DNA of 64,000 nucleotides from Corynebacterium stationis (GCF_001941345.1 NZ_CP009251.1:2108001-2172000), one strand, 5' to 3'. Positions 1-9,031 are shown, counted from the stretch's first letter. Notes: generated from the letters alone by a model not told the origin. A program made the numbers and translations.

Positions 1-103
1 GGCCGAGTCCACCAGCAATGACCTGAGCTTGTTCATCGGTCGGCGCAAACTTTTTGCCGACTGCCGCGGCAATATCCGCGGGAGAAAAATTAGGCGTTGA
101 CAT
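1..103 (-). CDS. adnB: AdnB-like helicase-nuclease, N-terminal fragment
   Basis: Only the first 34 codons lie in the window, starting at the ATG at 103 and running off the left edge. The visible peptide ends in a Q-motif-like stretch (FAPTDEQAQVIAG), as expected at the start of a UvrD/Rep superfamily 1A helicase. It follows adnA with a 14-base overlap, the arrangement of mycobacterial adnA-adnB, whose products form a heterodimeric motor-nuclease for DNA end resection. Identity as AdnB is inferred mostly from this neighbour; a plain UvrD-like helicase is the alternative. Confidence 0.75.
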   Translation of the reverse strand, partial: MSTPNFSPADIAAAVGKKFAPTDEQAQVIAGGLG

Positions 104-3100
104 CAGTAGTCACCTTTCCTTCAGCTTGCACCGGGCAAATGGGTTTCAGTGGGCAGCGATCACACTCGGAGCTGATCCTGGCGGTTACCCGCGGGCCAGC
201 TAATTCCTCCAGCAAAGGCGGCAGCGCCGCTGCGAACTCTGCCAGCTCCTCATCTTCTTTCCGTGCCTGTTCTGCTGTGCCAATCTTCTTCGTATCCACA
301 CCCGGATATACCAAGGTCGCGCCATCGCGTTCTTCTCCCTGCGGCGAGGAAACTACCCTGGTGAAACCGTCAACCTGGCGCAGTTCACCGTGGGCAAGCA
401 CCAGTTGATAGGCCATTAGCTGCGGGTGCGCAGAAGTCTCTTCATCAGAGGGCTTATACGCGCCCGTCTTTAAGTCAATAACGCGCAGGCCACCGTGCTC
501 GCCATTCTCGCCGACGGCACGCTCCAGACGGTCCATATAGCCCCGAATGCGCACCCCTGGCTCGGTTTCCACGTCCACGCGCACTTCCACATCGACAAGC
601 TCTAGCACTCCGCGGGTTTCTTGAATCCACTGGTTGGTACGCACCAATAACCGTTCAAACTCTTCACGCTCTTGCGCGCGCTTCCAGGACGGCGAGGTCT
701 GAACCTGGGAGAATGCCTCGACGGTTTCCCGGCGCGCTAGTTCTTCATCAGCTCCACGTCCTAGCGCTTCCATGTATGCGTGAGCCAGGTTGCCACGCAC
801 CAAGTGGTAAGTATCGCTGGTGTTATCTGCCGTGTCTTTCAACATCGCGTTCAACGGGCACTTCAACAGCGCCTCAATGCGCGAGGGGCTCAGCCGTGGA
901 TTGTTATTTAACGGCTTTTCTTCAGAGATCGTCTGGGTTGCCCACCACTGAGCAGGGTCAGCACCCGGCACGCCAGCTTCAGCCAAACGCGCAAGTTGCC
1001 GGGCAGCTTGTGCGCGTGCGGCCTCAGTTGCTTGAGGGTTCCCGACCACCGTGCGCATCTGGGCAATAAACGACGACACCGATAACACGGATACTTGCAG
1101 CGGATCGATTTCTTTGTCAGGTTCGTGTATCTCGACGGTCGCGGGCGGTTCTAACCCCATCTCACGAGCAAGCAACTGCTTACGGAAGGTTTCTTGCCGC
1201 GCCAGTCGTTGCAACTGCTCAGGGATATTGCGAGCACGCCCTGCACGATTAGCGAATTCATCAATAAAGCGTGATGGTTCAGCAACTTCATCACCATCTG
1301 GATTATCAATTGCTACCAACAGCATGCGTGAAGTGTGCCGCGTGGTGGCAACGTGGAATAGACGGCGTTCTTCATGCAGGCGGTCTGCGATGTTGTTGAC
1401 GGGAATATTTGGATCGATGCCCAAATCCACTAGATCGATGAGTTCTTCTTGGGCAAAGATAGTGCCGGTCTCCCCCAACGCCGGCCAGGCACCTTCTTGG
1501 GCGCCAACGACGGCCACGGTGTTAAATTCCCGGCCAACTGCACCGTGCGCGGTGAGAATGCTTACGGCATCCGGCACAGCCGTGCGCCTATCGCGTACAC
1601 CGGTCGGTAGTACTTGCTCGGTGATGTGGTTGATAAAGGCACTAAGTTCGGCGCCGGGGCGACGCTCTGAGTAGTCACCTGCGGCGTCAAAAAGACTCAT
1701 CATGGCATCTAAGTCACGGTCTGCTTGTGAACCCGTAGCGCCACCGCGCAGGGACGAGTTGCGCAGACGGTTAGCTAGCTCGGTCTTATGCCAAATCGCC
1801 CACAGCACTTCTTCCGGCGAGCCATTGTGTTTAAGCACTTCGCGGCCGCTATTTAAGATGCCAATGATGCGCTCTAAGGCCGCGGTTTCGTAGTTGTTGA
1901 GAACTTCTTGCAAAGACTCCTCGATTTCTTCGCTCGCGAGAATCTCCCGCAGCATATCCATACCGCGAGCTTCTGGCTTCCAGCGGCGCAGCGCACGAAT
2001 CAGGCGACGCAAGCCAACTGGGTCAGCACCACCGATGGGACCCGTTAAAAGTTCTTCTAAGTCTTTATTATCCAGTGGTTCTTCAAGCGCCCGCACGGCT
2101 AAAAGAATCGCCGCCACAAGGCGTTGTTCAGATAAGACAACGTCCGTGGGATTGATGTGTACGGGCACGCCAGCGGCCAGCAAGGTACGGCGGATCAGAC
2201 CTAAATCTCCCGAAGAGCGCACAATACACGCGATGTCTTTCCACGCCACCCCGTCATCTAAGTGGCGCCGGCGGATAAAGTCCGCCAAAACGTCGCGTTG
2301 CGTGCGCTCTGAATCAACGATGCTCACGCACGCTGGTTCGGGATTACGCAATGGCGTAGACAAATCGAGTTGGTGCTGCGCTGGAAAGGTTTCTAAAAAG
2401 TCGGTTGTTGCGCCGCGGAAAGCAAAGACCGCCTGGTTAGGGTCGCCACCGATAACAACTAACTTGGCCGACTTCGCTAGACGCCGAATCAACTCACCTG
2501 AGGTGGGATCCAAAAGCTGTGCCTCATCCACCACAATGGTCTCCCACGGATGTGATTGCGTAAGGTGCTCGCGCAATAGCACTTGGGTCACCAGCTCTGC
2601 TGCAGAATAAGAGTGCATGCCGGATAGCGCCATGACTTGCTCATATTCACGCAAAAAGTGCCCGGCTGCAGTCCACATGGGCTGGTTATGCTGTGTGCCC
2701 AAGTCAATGAGCGAGTCTGGGGTTTGCTGCCTTTCGATGGCGCGCAATAAAAAGTCACGTAGTTGGCGGGCAAAACCGACATAGCCCAAGGCAGGGCGAA
2801 TCTCTGCCGGCCAGTCGCCTGCATTATTTTCTACATGCCCTTCTAGCAGCTCGCGAATAACGGCGTCTTGCTCAGCACCAGTAATCAGACGAATTTCTTC
2901 GTCGCTATCTTGTCGCAACAAAGCAAAGGCCAGTGAGTGAACCGAGCGCACAATGGCGGATTCGGCAATAAATTCTTGACCTTGCGCCGCTGCCAAGCGT
3001 GTGGTGATATCTTCGCGCAGACGCGAGCCAGATTCTTTCGATGCCGCAACCACCAGGATGCTATCGGGGTTTTGTCCTAGCTCAATCTGGTGCAGCACAG

Positions 3101-3254
3101 TATCTGCTAAAAAGCTGGTCAGGCCCGAGCCAGCGGTTCCTTTCACCACATAAGACCCCGCGGTGGGAAAGGAAAGATCCCAGGTGCGCGGGGTGATATT
3201 TTGTTCACGCGGGATTAAACGCGTGGCAAGATCAATGCTTCCCTCAAGACTCAT
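90..3254 (-). CDS. adnA: AdnA-like ATP-dependent helicase-nuclease subunit
   Basis: This 1054-residue protein has a UvrD-like helicase body and a C-terminal RecB-type nuclease domain. The P-loop at residues 39-47 reads GTAGSGLTS, so the usual lysine is leucine, while motif II (VVDEAQ, about residue 245) is kept. The nuclease motif VIDLKTG sits near residue 940. Cysteines near residue 800 and at 1031, 1034 and 1040 fit the iron-sulfur cluster of AddB/AdnAB nucleases. The start overlaps the stop of the gene before it by 4 bases (ATGA), so the two are probably translationally coupled. In mycobacteria AdnB is the main motor, which suits an AdnA with a weakened P-loop. Role: double-strand break end processing in the cytoplasm. 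Confidence 0.9.
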   Translation of the reverse strand: MSLEGSIDLATRLIPREQNITPRTWDLSFPTAGSYVVKGTAGSGLTSFLADTVLHQIELGQNPDSILVVAASKESGSRLREDITTRLAAAQGQEFIAESAIVRSVHSLAFALLRQDSDEEIRLITGAEQDAVIRELLEGHVENNAGDWPAEIRPALGYVGFARQLRDFLLRAIERQQTPDSLIDLGTQHNQPMWTAAGHFLREYEQVMALSGMHSYSAAELVTQVLLREHLTQSHPWETIVVDEAQLLDPTSGELIRRLAKSAKLVVIGGDPNQAVFAFRGATTDFLETFPAQHQLDLSTPLRNPEPACVSIVDSERTQRDVLADFIRRRHLDDGVAWKDIACIVRSSGDLGLIRRTLLAAGVPVHINPTDVVLSEQRLVAAILLAVRALEEPLDNKDLEELLTGPIGGADPVGLRRLIRALRRWKPEARGMDMLREILASEEIEESLQEVLNNYETAALERIIGILNSGREVLKHNGSPEEVLWAIWHKTELANRLRNSSLRGGATGSQADRDLDAMMSLFDAAGDYSERRPGAELSAFINHITEQVLPTGVRDRRTAVPDAVSILTAHGAVGREFNTVAVVGAQEGAWPALGETGTIFAQEELIDLVDLGIDPNIPVNNIADRLHEERRLFHVATTRHTSRMLLVAIDNPDGDEVAEPSRFIDEFANRAGRARNIPEQLQRLARQETFRKQLLAREMGLEPPATVEIHEPDKEIDPLQVSVLSVSSFIAQMRTVVGNPQATEAARAQAARQLARLAEAGVPGADPAQWWATQTISEEKPLNNNPRLSPSRIEALLKCPLNAMLKDTADNTSDTYHLVRGNLAHAYMEALGRGADEELARRETVEAFSQVQTSPSWKRAQEREEFERLLVRTNQWIQETRGVLELVDVEVRVDVETEPGVRIRGYMDRLERAVGENGEHGGLRVIDLKTGAYKPSDEETSAHPQLMAYQLVLAHGELRQVDGFTRVVSSPQGEERDGATLVYPGVDTKKIGTAEQARKEDEELAEFAAALPPLLEELAGPRVTARISSECDRCPLKPICPVQAEGKVTTDVNA

Positions 3255-4027
3255 GCACCCATTGTCGCATTGACACGGGACAACAGATATTCTTCGACCC
3301 TCTCAATGTGTGAACGGGTGTACGATTTCGACTCCGGGTGCAGGTTATTAACGTGCCTGCGATAGGCAATAGCACGCAAAAGCAGCTGGTCGATGCACGG
3401 AACATGCGCAAAGCGATCGCAAATACCGTCATCACACGCACCGGCGATGAGTCCATCAACAATGACTAAAGCCGCCGAGTAGCCTTTCGGCCGCGGTGCA
3501 GCCGTGGGAATAACGTCGACGATCGCAGGTGACTTAGAACCGGAGTAAATAGTGGTGCCCAGCAAATCTGCATGGCCTATGACCACAGGGCGATTGGCGG
3601 GTAGTTCTTGGTAGCCTTCGCCAGTTTCTTTCCAGGCGATTTCTTCAGCTTGTGCGAATACATCATCCCGCGCAAGCACCTGTTCGGACTGCTCCAGCAA
3701 GACTTCATCCCAGCGCAAAGCAAGCGCTGCGGTTTCATCGACACGCTTGCTCAGCTCTCCGGGCACATGCTGATTGGCCTTCCAACCGCCGACCACAAAC
3801 CTGCCATCGGTCGCGCGCATGGGGCGCACCACACGTGCTCCGGGAATTTCTAGCTTAAGACGAAGCTTGGCTGACCAAGCGGCGATATCGGTCGCGCGTG
3901 CAAAGACTACATCGCCCATGCGCCACCCATAATCCCAAGCCCCGGACATTTTCTCCGGTTGGCTAACGCTCGCGTTAAAAGCACTTAAAACCTGCTCAGA
4001 AGGCTGCGGAGATGCAATTTGTGCCAT
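3251..4027 (-). CDS. TIGR02569 family protein
   Basis: This conserved actinobacterial protein of 258 residues is found next to adnAB in mycobacteria and corynebacteria. I recognise the family (TIGR02569) but no biochemical function is known to me. A phosphotransferase-like fold is possible: the stretch VVIGHADLLGTTIY near residue 147 recalls the HGDL-type loop of aminoglycoside/choline kinases, but this is weak. It has no signal peptide or membrane segment. The ATG at 4027 follows a good ribosome binding site (AGGAAGG). The gene is probably co-transcribed with adnA, with a 4-base overlap, and possibly with the DUF3152 gene 12 bases upstream. Confidence 0.85.
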   Translation of the reverse strand: MAQIASPQPSEQVLSAFNASVSQPEKMSGAWDYGWRMGDVVFARATDIAAWSAKLRLKLEIPGARVVRPMRATDGRFVVGGWKANQHVPGELSKRVDETAALALRWDEVLLEQSEQVLARDDVFAQAEEIAWKETGEGYQELPANRPVVIGHADLLGTTIYSGSKSPAIVDVIPTAAPRPKGYSAALVIVDGLIAGACDDGICDRFAHVPCIDQLLLRAIAYRRHVNNLHPESKSYTRSHIERVEEYLLSRVNATMGA

Positions 4028-4039
4028 CGATTTTCCTTC

Positions 4040-4984
4040 CTACTTGGTTTGCGGATAAGGCCACGGGTTTGGATTACACGTGATGTCTTCGTCAGGATAG
4101 ACCTCTTCCGGAGACAACTTGAGCAGCTCAGCATTATTGAGTGACAAAGTCTGCTGCATCATCACTGGCGCTAACTCTTTATCGCCACCGCAAGCCTGGT
4201 GCTCGGCATAACCTATGGCATGGCCAAATTCATGATTAATCAAGTACTGGCGGTAATTGCCCAAGTCGCCTTCAAAAGGAAGTGCGCCGCGCACCCAGCG
4301 AGCTTCATTAAGCAAGACCGTCGATTCCCCAGTAATACGGGTGTGGCAGGAAGTCTCCGTCTCTAATTCCGCACCGCATAGCTCCGCTGCAGTCGACAAA
4401 GACGTGAGCTGGATGCGGGTATCCGGGCGAGAATCTGCCGGCACGTGGACAAATTTATAGCGATTGTCCTTCGACCAACCGCGTGGGTCTGCCAAGGTGG
4501 CATCGACCATCGTGGCAAAGGCAGTGTCTCCACCATAAGGGGTGGTATCAATTCCGTTTTCTACTTCCACGGAATAGCGGACGATAACTTCGCGTCCTTC
4601 CCCGACGTCTTGACCAGGGGTACCAACGGGGCGGAAAGTGCCATCGCCGCCGTCGGAAAAAGCCCCACCGGCGGGAAGCGCATTGGTTACCGCTGCTACT
4701 GCAGCATCAACTTCTGCTGGATCCGGGCCGGTTTCTTCAGGCTTTTGCTCCGCAGCCTGCTGCGAAGTTTGCACCGAGGTGGCATCAGTAGCCGGCTGCG
4801 AATTGGCTGCCGACTTATCCACCGCAATATCTACTAGGACCCAAACCGTCAACACCGCCAGAATTGGGATGGCAACAACTCGCCACCATCCAAATTCTTC
4901 AGCGAAATGCACAATTTTTTGTACAACAGGGTTGGCTTCTAGACGCTGTGACGCGCGAGAAAGATTGGGCCTAGAAGAATTCAT
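4040..4984 (-). CDS. DUF3152 membrane-anchored putative metallopeptidase
   Basis: The 314-residue protein has one N-terminal membrane segment (about residues 35-53) after a short basic cytoplasmic tail, a low-complexity Ala/Glu/Thr linker, then an extracytoplasmic DUF3152 domain. Residues 251-262 read HEFGHAIGYAEH, an extended zincin motif (HExxHxxGxxxH) with H251, E252, H255 and H262 as likely zinc ligands and base. Several cysteines in the outer domain may form disulfides. DUF3152 proteins are conserved in Mycobacteriales near rhlE; substrate unknown. A TAACCT hexamer 7 nt before the ATG and no ribosome binding site suggest a leaderless mRNA. Protease activity is inferred from the motif. 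Confidence 0.85.
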   Translation of the reverse strand: MNSSRPNLSRASQRLEANPVVQKIVHFAEEFGWWRVVAIPILAVLTVWVLVDIAVDKSAANSQPATDATSVQTSQQAAEQKPEETGPDPAEVDAAVAAVTNALPAGGAFSDGGDGTFRPVGTPGQDVGEGREVIVRYSVEVENGIDTTPYGGDTAFATMVDATLADPRGWSKDNRYKFVHVPADSRPDTRIQLTSLSTAAELCGAELETETSCHTRITGESTVLLNEARWVRGALPFEGDLGNYRQYLINHEFGHAIGYAEHQACGGDKELAPVMMQQTLSLNNAELLKLSPEEVYPDEDITCNPNPWPYPQTK

Positions 4985-4991
4985 GTGCCTT

Positions 4992-4997
4992 AGGTTA
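4992..4997 (-). promoter_or_regulatory. -10 hexamer TAACCT of DUF3152 gene (leaderless)
   Basis: On the minus strand TAACCT lies 7 nt before the ATG at 4984, and no Shine-Dalgarno is present. Transcription should begin at or beside the start codon. Confidence 0.55.
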
Positions 4998-5005
4998 CCG
5001 GGATC

Positions 5006-5254
5006 TTATACGCCGGCGAAACCAACCTGGCGCTGGCTGGTGCTGCCCACCTCAACGTAGACAACGCGGTCGGTGCGCACGATGAACTTCTTGCCCTTTT
5101 CATCCTCGATTTCAACATTCGAGTTATTAGCAAGTGCCTCATTAATTTGCTGCAGGTAACCGTCCTGCTCACCTGCCACACGAATGACAAGCTCACGAGC
5201 AGTATCAGCGAAACCGAACTTAATATCCATAAAAATTTCTCCTATCTTTTTCAC
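5006..5254 (-). CDS. DUF3107 family small protein
   Basis: This 82-residue soluble protein matches the DUF3107 family, found in almost all Mycobacteriales next to the DEAD-box helicase gene (the TB9.4 antigen of M. tuberculosis is a member). It contains a predicted beta-alpha-beta core (DIKFGFADTARELVIRV) and a basic hairpin (DEKGKKFIVRTDRVVYVEV). No enzymatic motif is visible. The start ATG has an AGGAG site 9 nt upstream. A TATAGT hexamer at 5271-5266 on the minus strand is the likely -10, placing its promoter back to back with rhlE. Function unknown. Confidence 0.88.
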   Translation of the reverse strand: MKKIGEIFMDIKFGFADTARELVIRVAGEQDGYLQQINEALANNSNVEIEDEKGKKFIVRTDRVVYVEVGSTSQRQVGFAGV

Positions 5255-5282
5255 TTACTAGCCCCACTATAACCCCGACAGA

Positions 5283-5288
5283 TAGTAT
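5283..5288 (+). promoter_or_regulatory. -10 hexamer TAGTAT of rhlE (leaderless)
   Basis: TAGTAT is followed by six bases and the GTG at 5295. There is no Shine-Dalgarno, so the transcript probably starts on the start codon. Confidence 0.6.
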
Positions 5289-5294
5289 CTAGGT

Positions 5295-6569
5295 GTGTCA
5301 GTTAACAACACTACTTCGCCGACCTTTGCGGCCATGGGTGTTGCAGCAGAGATCTGCGACGCGCTCGCGGCCCGAGGTATTACCCATACCTTTGCCATCC
5401 AAGAACTTACTTTGCCGATCGCATTATCCGGCACCGATCTGATCGGCCAAGCCCGCACCGGCATGGGTAAAACCTACGGTTTCGGGGTTCCTTTATTAGA
5501 CCGCGTTTTTGACGCCGCTGACGTGCCTGAACTGGACGGATCGCCGCGCGGCTTAGTGGTGGTTCCAACCCGTGAATTGGCGGTCCAGGTGGCTAATGAT
5601 TTAGCTATCGCTGCGGCCCAGATTCCCGTGCGCGTAGCAACGATTTTAGGTGGCCGCGACTTTGATGAACAACGGGCAACTTTGCGCGCCGGAGTCGACG
5701 TTGTCGTAGGCACCCCAGGTCGGTTGCTTGATCTCTATCAGCGCAAAGATTTACGCCTGGATAAAGTCTCCGTCTTAGTTCTCGATGAAGCCGACGAGAT
5801 GCTGGATTTGGGCTTTATGCCCGATATCGAAAAGATTTTGGCGGCTCTGAGCGACTTCCCGCATCAAACCATGCTCTTTTCGGCCACGATGCCCGGCGCG
5901 ATTGTGCGCCTAGCGCGGACTTTCATGACGCAGCCGCTGCATATTCGTGCTGATTCAGAATCAGCTGCCCCCACCCACGCTTCGACGCGACAAGTAATTT
6001 TCCAAGCCCACCGCATGGATAAGCTGCCGGTGTTATCAAGAATCTTGCAAGTACCCGACCGCGGTCGCACCATTGTCTTTACTCGCACTAAGCGCATGGC
6101 GGCGCAAACTGCGCAGGAATTAGCTGACTTAGGTTTTCATGTTGGTGCAGTGCATGGGGATTTGCACCAGCAAGCACGTGAGAAAGCCCTGCAGGGTTTC
6201 CGCGATGGCACAGTTCCAATCTTAGTGGCCACCGATGTGGCATCCCGCGGCATTGACGTTGAAGATGTCACTCACGTCATCAACTACCAGGTACCGGATG
6301 ACGCCATGACTTATGTCCACCGTATTGGTCGCACCGGCCGCGCGGGTAATTTTGGAACCGCCATTACTTTGGTTGGCTTCGACGAGCTGCACAAGTGGCA
6401 GGCTATTGACTCGGAATTAGACCTGGGCCAGCCTGAGCCGCCGCAGTGGTTTAGTACGTCAGAAGAATTCATCGACAAGCTAGATATCCCGGCTGATGCT
6501 CAAGACGCTGTGGGACCTGCACGCAAAGTTGCTGGCGGAGGCGTTGGCGGTGGTGGTCGCCGCCGATGA
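5295..6569 (+). CDS. rhlE: DEAD-box RNA helicase, RhlE-like
   Basis: The 424-residue cytoplasmic helicase carries every core motif of the family: Q-motif region (FAIQELTLPIAL), motif I (ARTGMGKT), PTRELA, TPGR, DEAD, SAT, a VATDVASRGID motif and HRIGRTGRAG. The C-terminus is a short Gly/Arg tail (GGGVGGGGRRR), typical of RNA-binding extensions. Such helicases remodel structured RNA in ribosome assembly or mRNA decay. GTG at 5295 is chosen because a -10 hexamer ends six bases before it. The stop overlaps the next gene by 4 bases, so the propeller gene is likely co-translated. Which RNAs it acts on cannot be read from sequence. Confidence 0.92.
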   Translation: MSVNNTTSPTFAAMGVAAEICDALAARGITHTFAIQELTLPIALSGTDLIGQARTGMGKTYGFGVPLLDRVFDAADVPELDGSPRGLVVVPTRELAVQVANDLAIAAAQIPVRVATILGGRDFDEQRATLRAGVDVVVGTPGRLLDLYQRKDLRLDKVSVLVLDEADEMLDLGFMPDIEKILAALSDFPHQTMLFSATMPGAIVRLARTFMTQPLHIRADSESAAPTHASTRQVIFQAHRMDKLPVLSRILQVPDRGRTIVFTRTKRMAAQTAQELADLGFHVGAVHGDLHQQAREKALQGFRDGTVPILVATDVASRGIDVEDVTHVINYQVPDDAMTYVHRIGRTGRAGNFGTAITLVGFDELHKWQAIDSELDLGQPEPPQWFSTSEEFIDKLDIPADAQDAVGPARKVAGGGVGGGGRRR

Positions 6570-7804
6570 AAGCCCCCATACTGCGCCGCACGCGCGCTGA
6601 TTGGCTCGCACTTGGTGTTATCACGGCGGTTACCGCTGCCGCGGTGGGACTGAGCGTTGCAAATTCAGATATTTCGCACGCGTCCTTAAGCCCAGTGTCA
6701 CCTCCTGGTGCTGAACATCAAGCAGAGCTTTTAGACTCTGTACCCAACTCCTTGGAAGAAGCATTCCGGGTGCCACATGATGGTGTGCCTGGGGTGTATA
6801 AGCCTGTAGTTGCTCAAGGTTTGCTCATTAGCAATGATGCACACACCGTTACCGCAACTAATCCAGATGGCTCCACAGCATGGACTTATACCCGCGATAA
6901 CGTGCAGATTTGTTCTTTAGCCACGGCGTGGAATCGCGTGGTCATTACTTTCCGCAACGGCCGCGGCTGCGGTGATGTGGTCGCCATTGACGCCGCGACT
7001 GGCCACTATGCCCATACCCGCAGCGCGAATAACTCTGATGAAGTCATTGCGATCTCGTCTAATGACCGCGTGGGCACGGTATCTTCTGACCGCGTGGATT
7101 TATGGCGCTCTGATTTGGTGCGCACCGTCGAATATGGCGATGTTGAAGCCAAGCAAGAACCCGATTTGCAACCGCACGAAGAATGCACGATTAACTCAGC
7201 ACTCACGCGTACAGAACTGCTGGTCGTCTCCGAATCATGCCCCGGGAACACACAAGTAGATCATTTGCGCTTTCAAACGACTACTCCGGAAGATTCCCGC
7301 GAGCCGGAGTTAACGCAAGAAGTCACCATCGACGGTGATGGGGCACGTCTTGTTGCCGTTGGACAATCCGCCGCAGCAGTATATGTGCCAGGTGAAAGGC
7401 CTGCGATCATCTCCTATAACGATGACGGCCAGGAAACCTCACGCACGGATGTTGCCCCCTCTGCAAAAATCCGTGACTCGGCATCGCCTTTTGCGGCTGC
7501 GACCGCTGATTTACCACACCACATGACGTGGTTCGATGGCGAGCGTCTATATCTGTTTACCCCGACTGCCCTGCGCGTTACGCAGGTTATAGAGCAAGCC
7601 ATTGGCACGGGAGTAACTGCTGGGGACAAAGCCTTAGTCCCCACCCGCGAAGGCATTGATGTTATCGATTGGACTACCGGTGATGTCCAACGCAGCATCC
7701 CCGTGGACCGCGAAGGTTATGCCGGCGAGGTCTATCTCGCTATTGCTGATGGCAATATTGTGGAAGCCCGCGACGGCGAGCTGGTGGCGTTAACTAGTAG
7801 TTAA
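6566..7804 (+). CDS. Membrane-anchored beta-propeller-like protein
   Basis: This 412-residue protein begins with a basic stretch and one membrane segment (about residues 14-32), then an extracytoplasmic domain made of repeated beta-rich units such as AWTYTRDNVQICSLA, VVAIDAATGHY, VDLWRSDLVRTVEYGD and VIDWTTGDVQRSI. The TTG/DAATG turns resemble PQQ-type or WD-like propeller blades. In mycobacteria a similar protein sits beside the same helicase gene (the Rv3212 position). Two cysteine pairs (about residues 112/133 and 212/230) may be disulfides. It overlaps rhlE by 4 bases and the convergent next gene by 11 bases. Function unknown; binding rather than catalysis is likely. Confidence 0.8.
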   Translation: MKAPILRRTRADWLALGVITAVTAAAVGLSVANSDISHASLSPVSPPGAEHQAELLDSVPNSLEEAFRVPHDGVPGVYKPVVAQGLLISNDAHTVTATNPDGSTAWTYTRDNVQICSLATAWNRVVITFRNGRGCGDVVAIDAATGHYAHTRSANNSDEVIAISSNDRVGTVSSDRVDLWRSDLVRTVEYGDVEAKQEPDLQPHEECTINSALTRTELLVVSESCPGNTQVDHLRFQTTTPEDSREPELTQEVTIDGDGARLVAVGQSAAAVYVPGERPAIISYNDDGQETSRTDVAPSAKIRDSASPFAAATADLPHHMTWFDGERLYLFTPTALRVTQVIEQAIGTGVTAGDKALVPTREGIDVIDWTTGDVQRSIPVDREGYAGEVYLAIADGNIVEARDGELVALTSS

Positions 7805-8237
7805 GCGCGAACCATTCGCCGGAGCTTTTCACGCCGAAGATCAAAAATACGGTCAAAATGGCGGATACTAAGGTTACAATTCCCAAGAGGATGGATCCGC
7901 CAGTCATCATCTGGAAAGAGCTCGCGCCGAGGATGAATTCCACCAGCACGATGGCACCGCGTCCCCATCGCTTGCCGCGCGTCATCGCCCAGGATGAGGC
8001 GATGACAAATCCAAAGATGATGAAGATGAAGATGGCGGTTCCTGTGCCCACGTGCGAAGCAGTGCTTGTCGATGTCACCATCGAATCATTTTCCGCCCCC
8101 GTAAAATCACGCACCATGAGAAATGCCCCAAAGACGATCGCTACTAAAGACTGCAGCGAGGCTAAAATCGCCGCGTAGAGGATCGACGGCGGTGGGGTTG
8201 GCCCCTTTGTCACTTGCTTTTTATTCTTTTGGCTCAC
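7794..8237 (-). CDS. Four-helix membrane protein, unknown function
   Basis: With the GTG at 8237 the protein has 147 residues and four hydrophobic segments (roughly 15-35, 55-75, 85-105, 113-135), after a short polar N-terminus (SQKNKKQVTKGPTPPP). This start is preferred over the ATG codons at 8246 and 8249 because TATGAT lies exactly 7 nt before it and no ribosome binding site exists. A similar small membrane protein occurs at this place in other corynebacteria. The 3' ends of this gene and the propeller gene overlap by 11 bases. No motif suggests a function. Confidence 0.75.
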   Translation of the reverse strand: MSQKNKKQVTKGPTPPPSILYAAILASLQSLVAIVFGAFLMVRDFTGAENDSMVTSTSTASHVGTGTAIFIFIIFGFVIASSWAMTRGKRWGRGAIVLVEFILGASSFQMMTGGSILLGIVTLVSAILTVFLIFGVKSSGEWFALNY

Positions 8238-8244
8238 GCGCCAC

Positions 8245-8250
8245 ATCATA
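8245..8250 (-). promoter_or_regulatory. -10 hexamer TATGAT of membrane protein gene
   Basis: TATGAT on the minus strand is 7 nt before GTG 8237. It fixes the start and predicts a leaderless mRNA. Confidence 0.55.
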
Positions 8251-8696
8251 CTTTGGTTTGGTGCGCGGTGGTTAACCAACATCCACCCCCTTCCCCACAT
8301 GCGATTTGACGCACACCACGAAAGTACACTCACGTGTGTTTTTTAAAAACTGCAGGTTATCCACCCGGGGGTCTAAGTAAGTCAACCCTAAGTTGGTTAA
8401 TATTCTTAAGTCACCAGGGGTGACAAGCGTTAGGTTAGTCACAATTTGACCTTTACCCCTAGCCAACGGTAGGGAAACGTGCGATTATTTCCAAGTAGCA
8501 AAAACAACGAACTGTTTAACAGTTCCTAACTTTGGGTAAGCCCGAAGTTAACGCCAAGTAAATAGCGCGGTCGAGCGACGCGAACCTGATTCCCACTGAC
8601 TCACCGCCTCTTGGCACAAACCACGAACACTTTTGCGTTGCCTGCGCGCAACGCGTGAAACCGCTGTCTTTTAAAAACTAGTTAGGAGCATTAACC
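8251..8696 (+). promoter_or_regulatory. Long upstream region of whiB1/whcE with palindrome
   Basis: About 450 bases without a credible gene. It holds a palindrome GTCACC-AGG-GGTGAC at 8410-8424, AT-rich runs around 8335-8405 and 8480-8560, and the ribosome binding site AGGAG at 8684-8688. The length suggests a long leader or multiple promoters. I looked for a SigH-type GGAA/GTT pair near the gene and did not find a convincing one. Confidence 0.5.
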
Positions 8697-8957
8697 ATGG
8701 ATTGGCGCCACGAAGCAGTATGCCGAGATGAAGACCCAGAACTGTTCTTCCCAGTAGGAAATTCCGGCCCTGCACTTTCCCAGATCGCAAAAGCAAAGCT
8801 TGTCTGCAACCGTTGCCCTGTTGCAACCCAGTGCATGAAGTGGGCCCTGGAGTCCGGTCAGGACGCTGGTGTTTGGGGCGGACTGTCTGAAGAAGAGCGT
8901 CGCGCACTCAAGCGTCGTCGCAACCGCGGCCGCGGCCGCACCCGTATCTCCGCTTAA
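8697..8957 (+). CDS. whcE: WhiB-family iron-sulfur regulator (WhiB1/WhcE type)
   Basis: The 86-residue protein has the four cluster-binding cysteines C9, C37, C40 and C46, the GVWGG turn and a basic C-terminal AT-hook-like tail (RRALKRRRNRGRGRTR). It is close to mycobacterial WhiB1 along its whole length, and its place beside rshA-sigH matches whcE of C. glutamicum, which is linked to heat and oxidative stress. WhiB proteins bind a [4Fe-4S] cluster sensitive to O2 or NO and usually work with the primary sigma factor. The ATG is 8 nt after AGGAG. It is followed by the bL37 gene in the same direction. Confidence 0.95.
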   Translation: MDWRHEAVCRDEDPELFFPVGNSGPALSQIAKAKLVCNRCPVATQCMKWALESGQDAGVWGGLSEEERRALKRRRNRGRGRTRISA

Positions 8958-9031
8958 GAGATACCCACCCCAATTTATGTCCCGGCGTTCTTTGCCGCTA
9001 AAGTAAACAGAAGTTCATTTGACCCCAATAT

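Noticed and set aside
8460..8696. SigH-type -35/-10 (GGAA...GTT) before whcE
   Set aside because: GGAAAC at 8472 has no GTT at the proper distance of 18-21 bases, so I could not support a SigH promoter.
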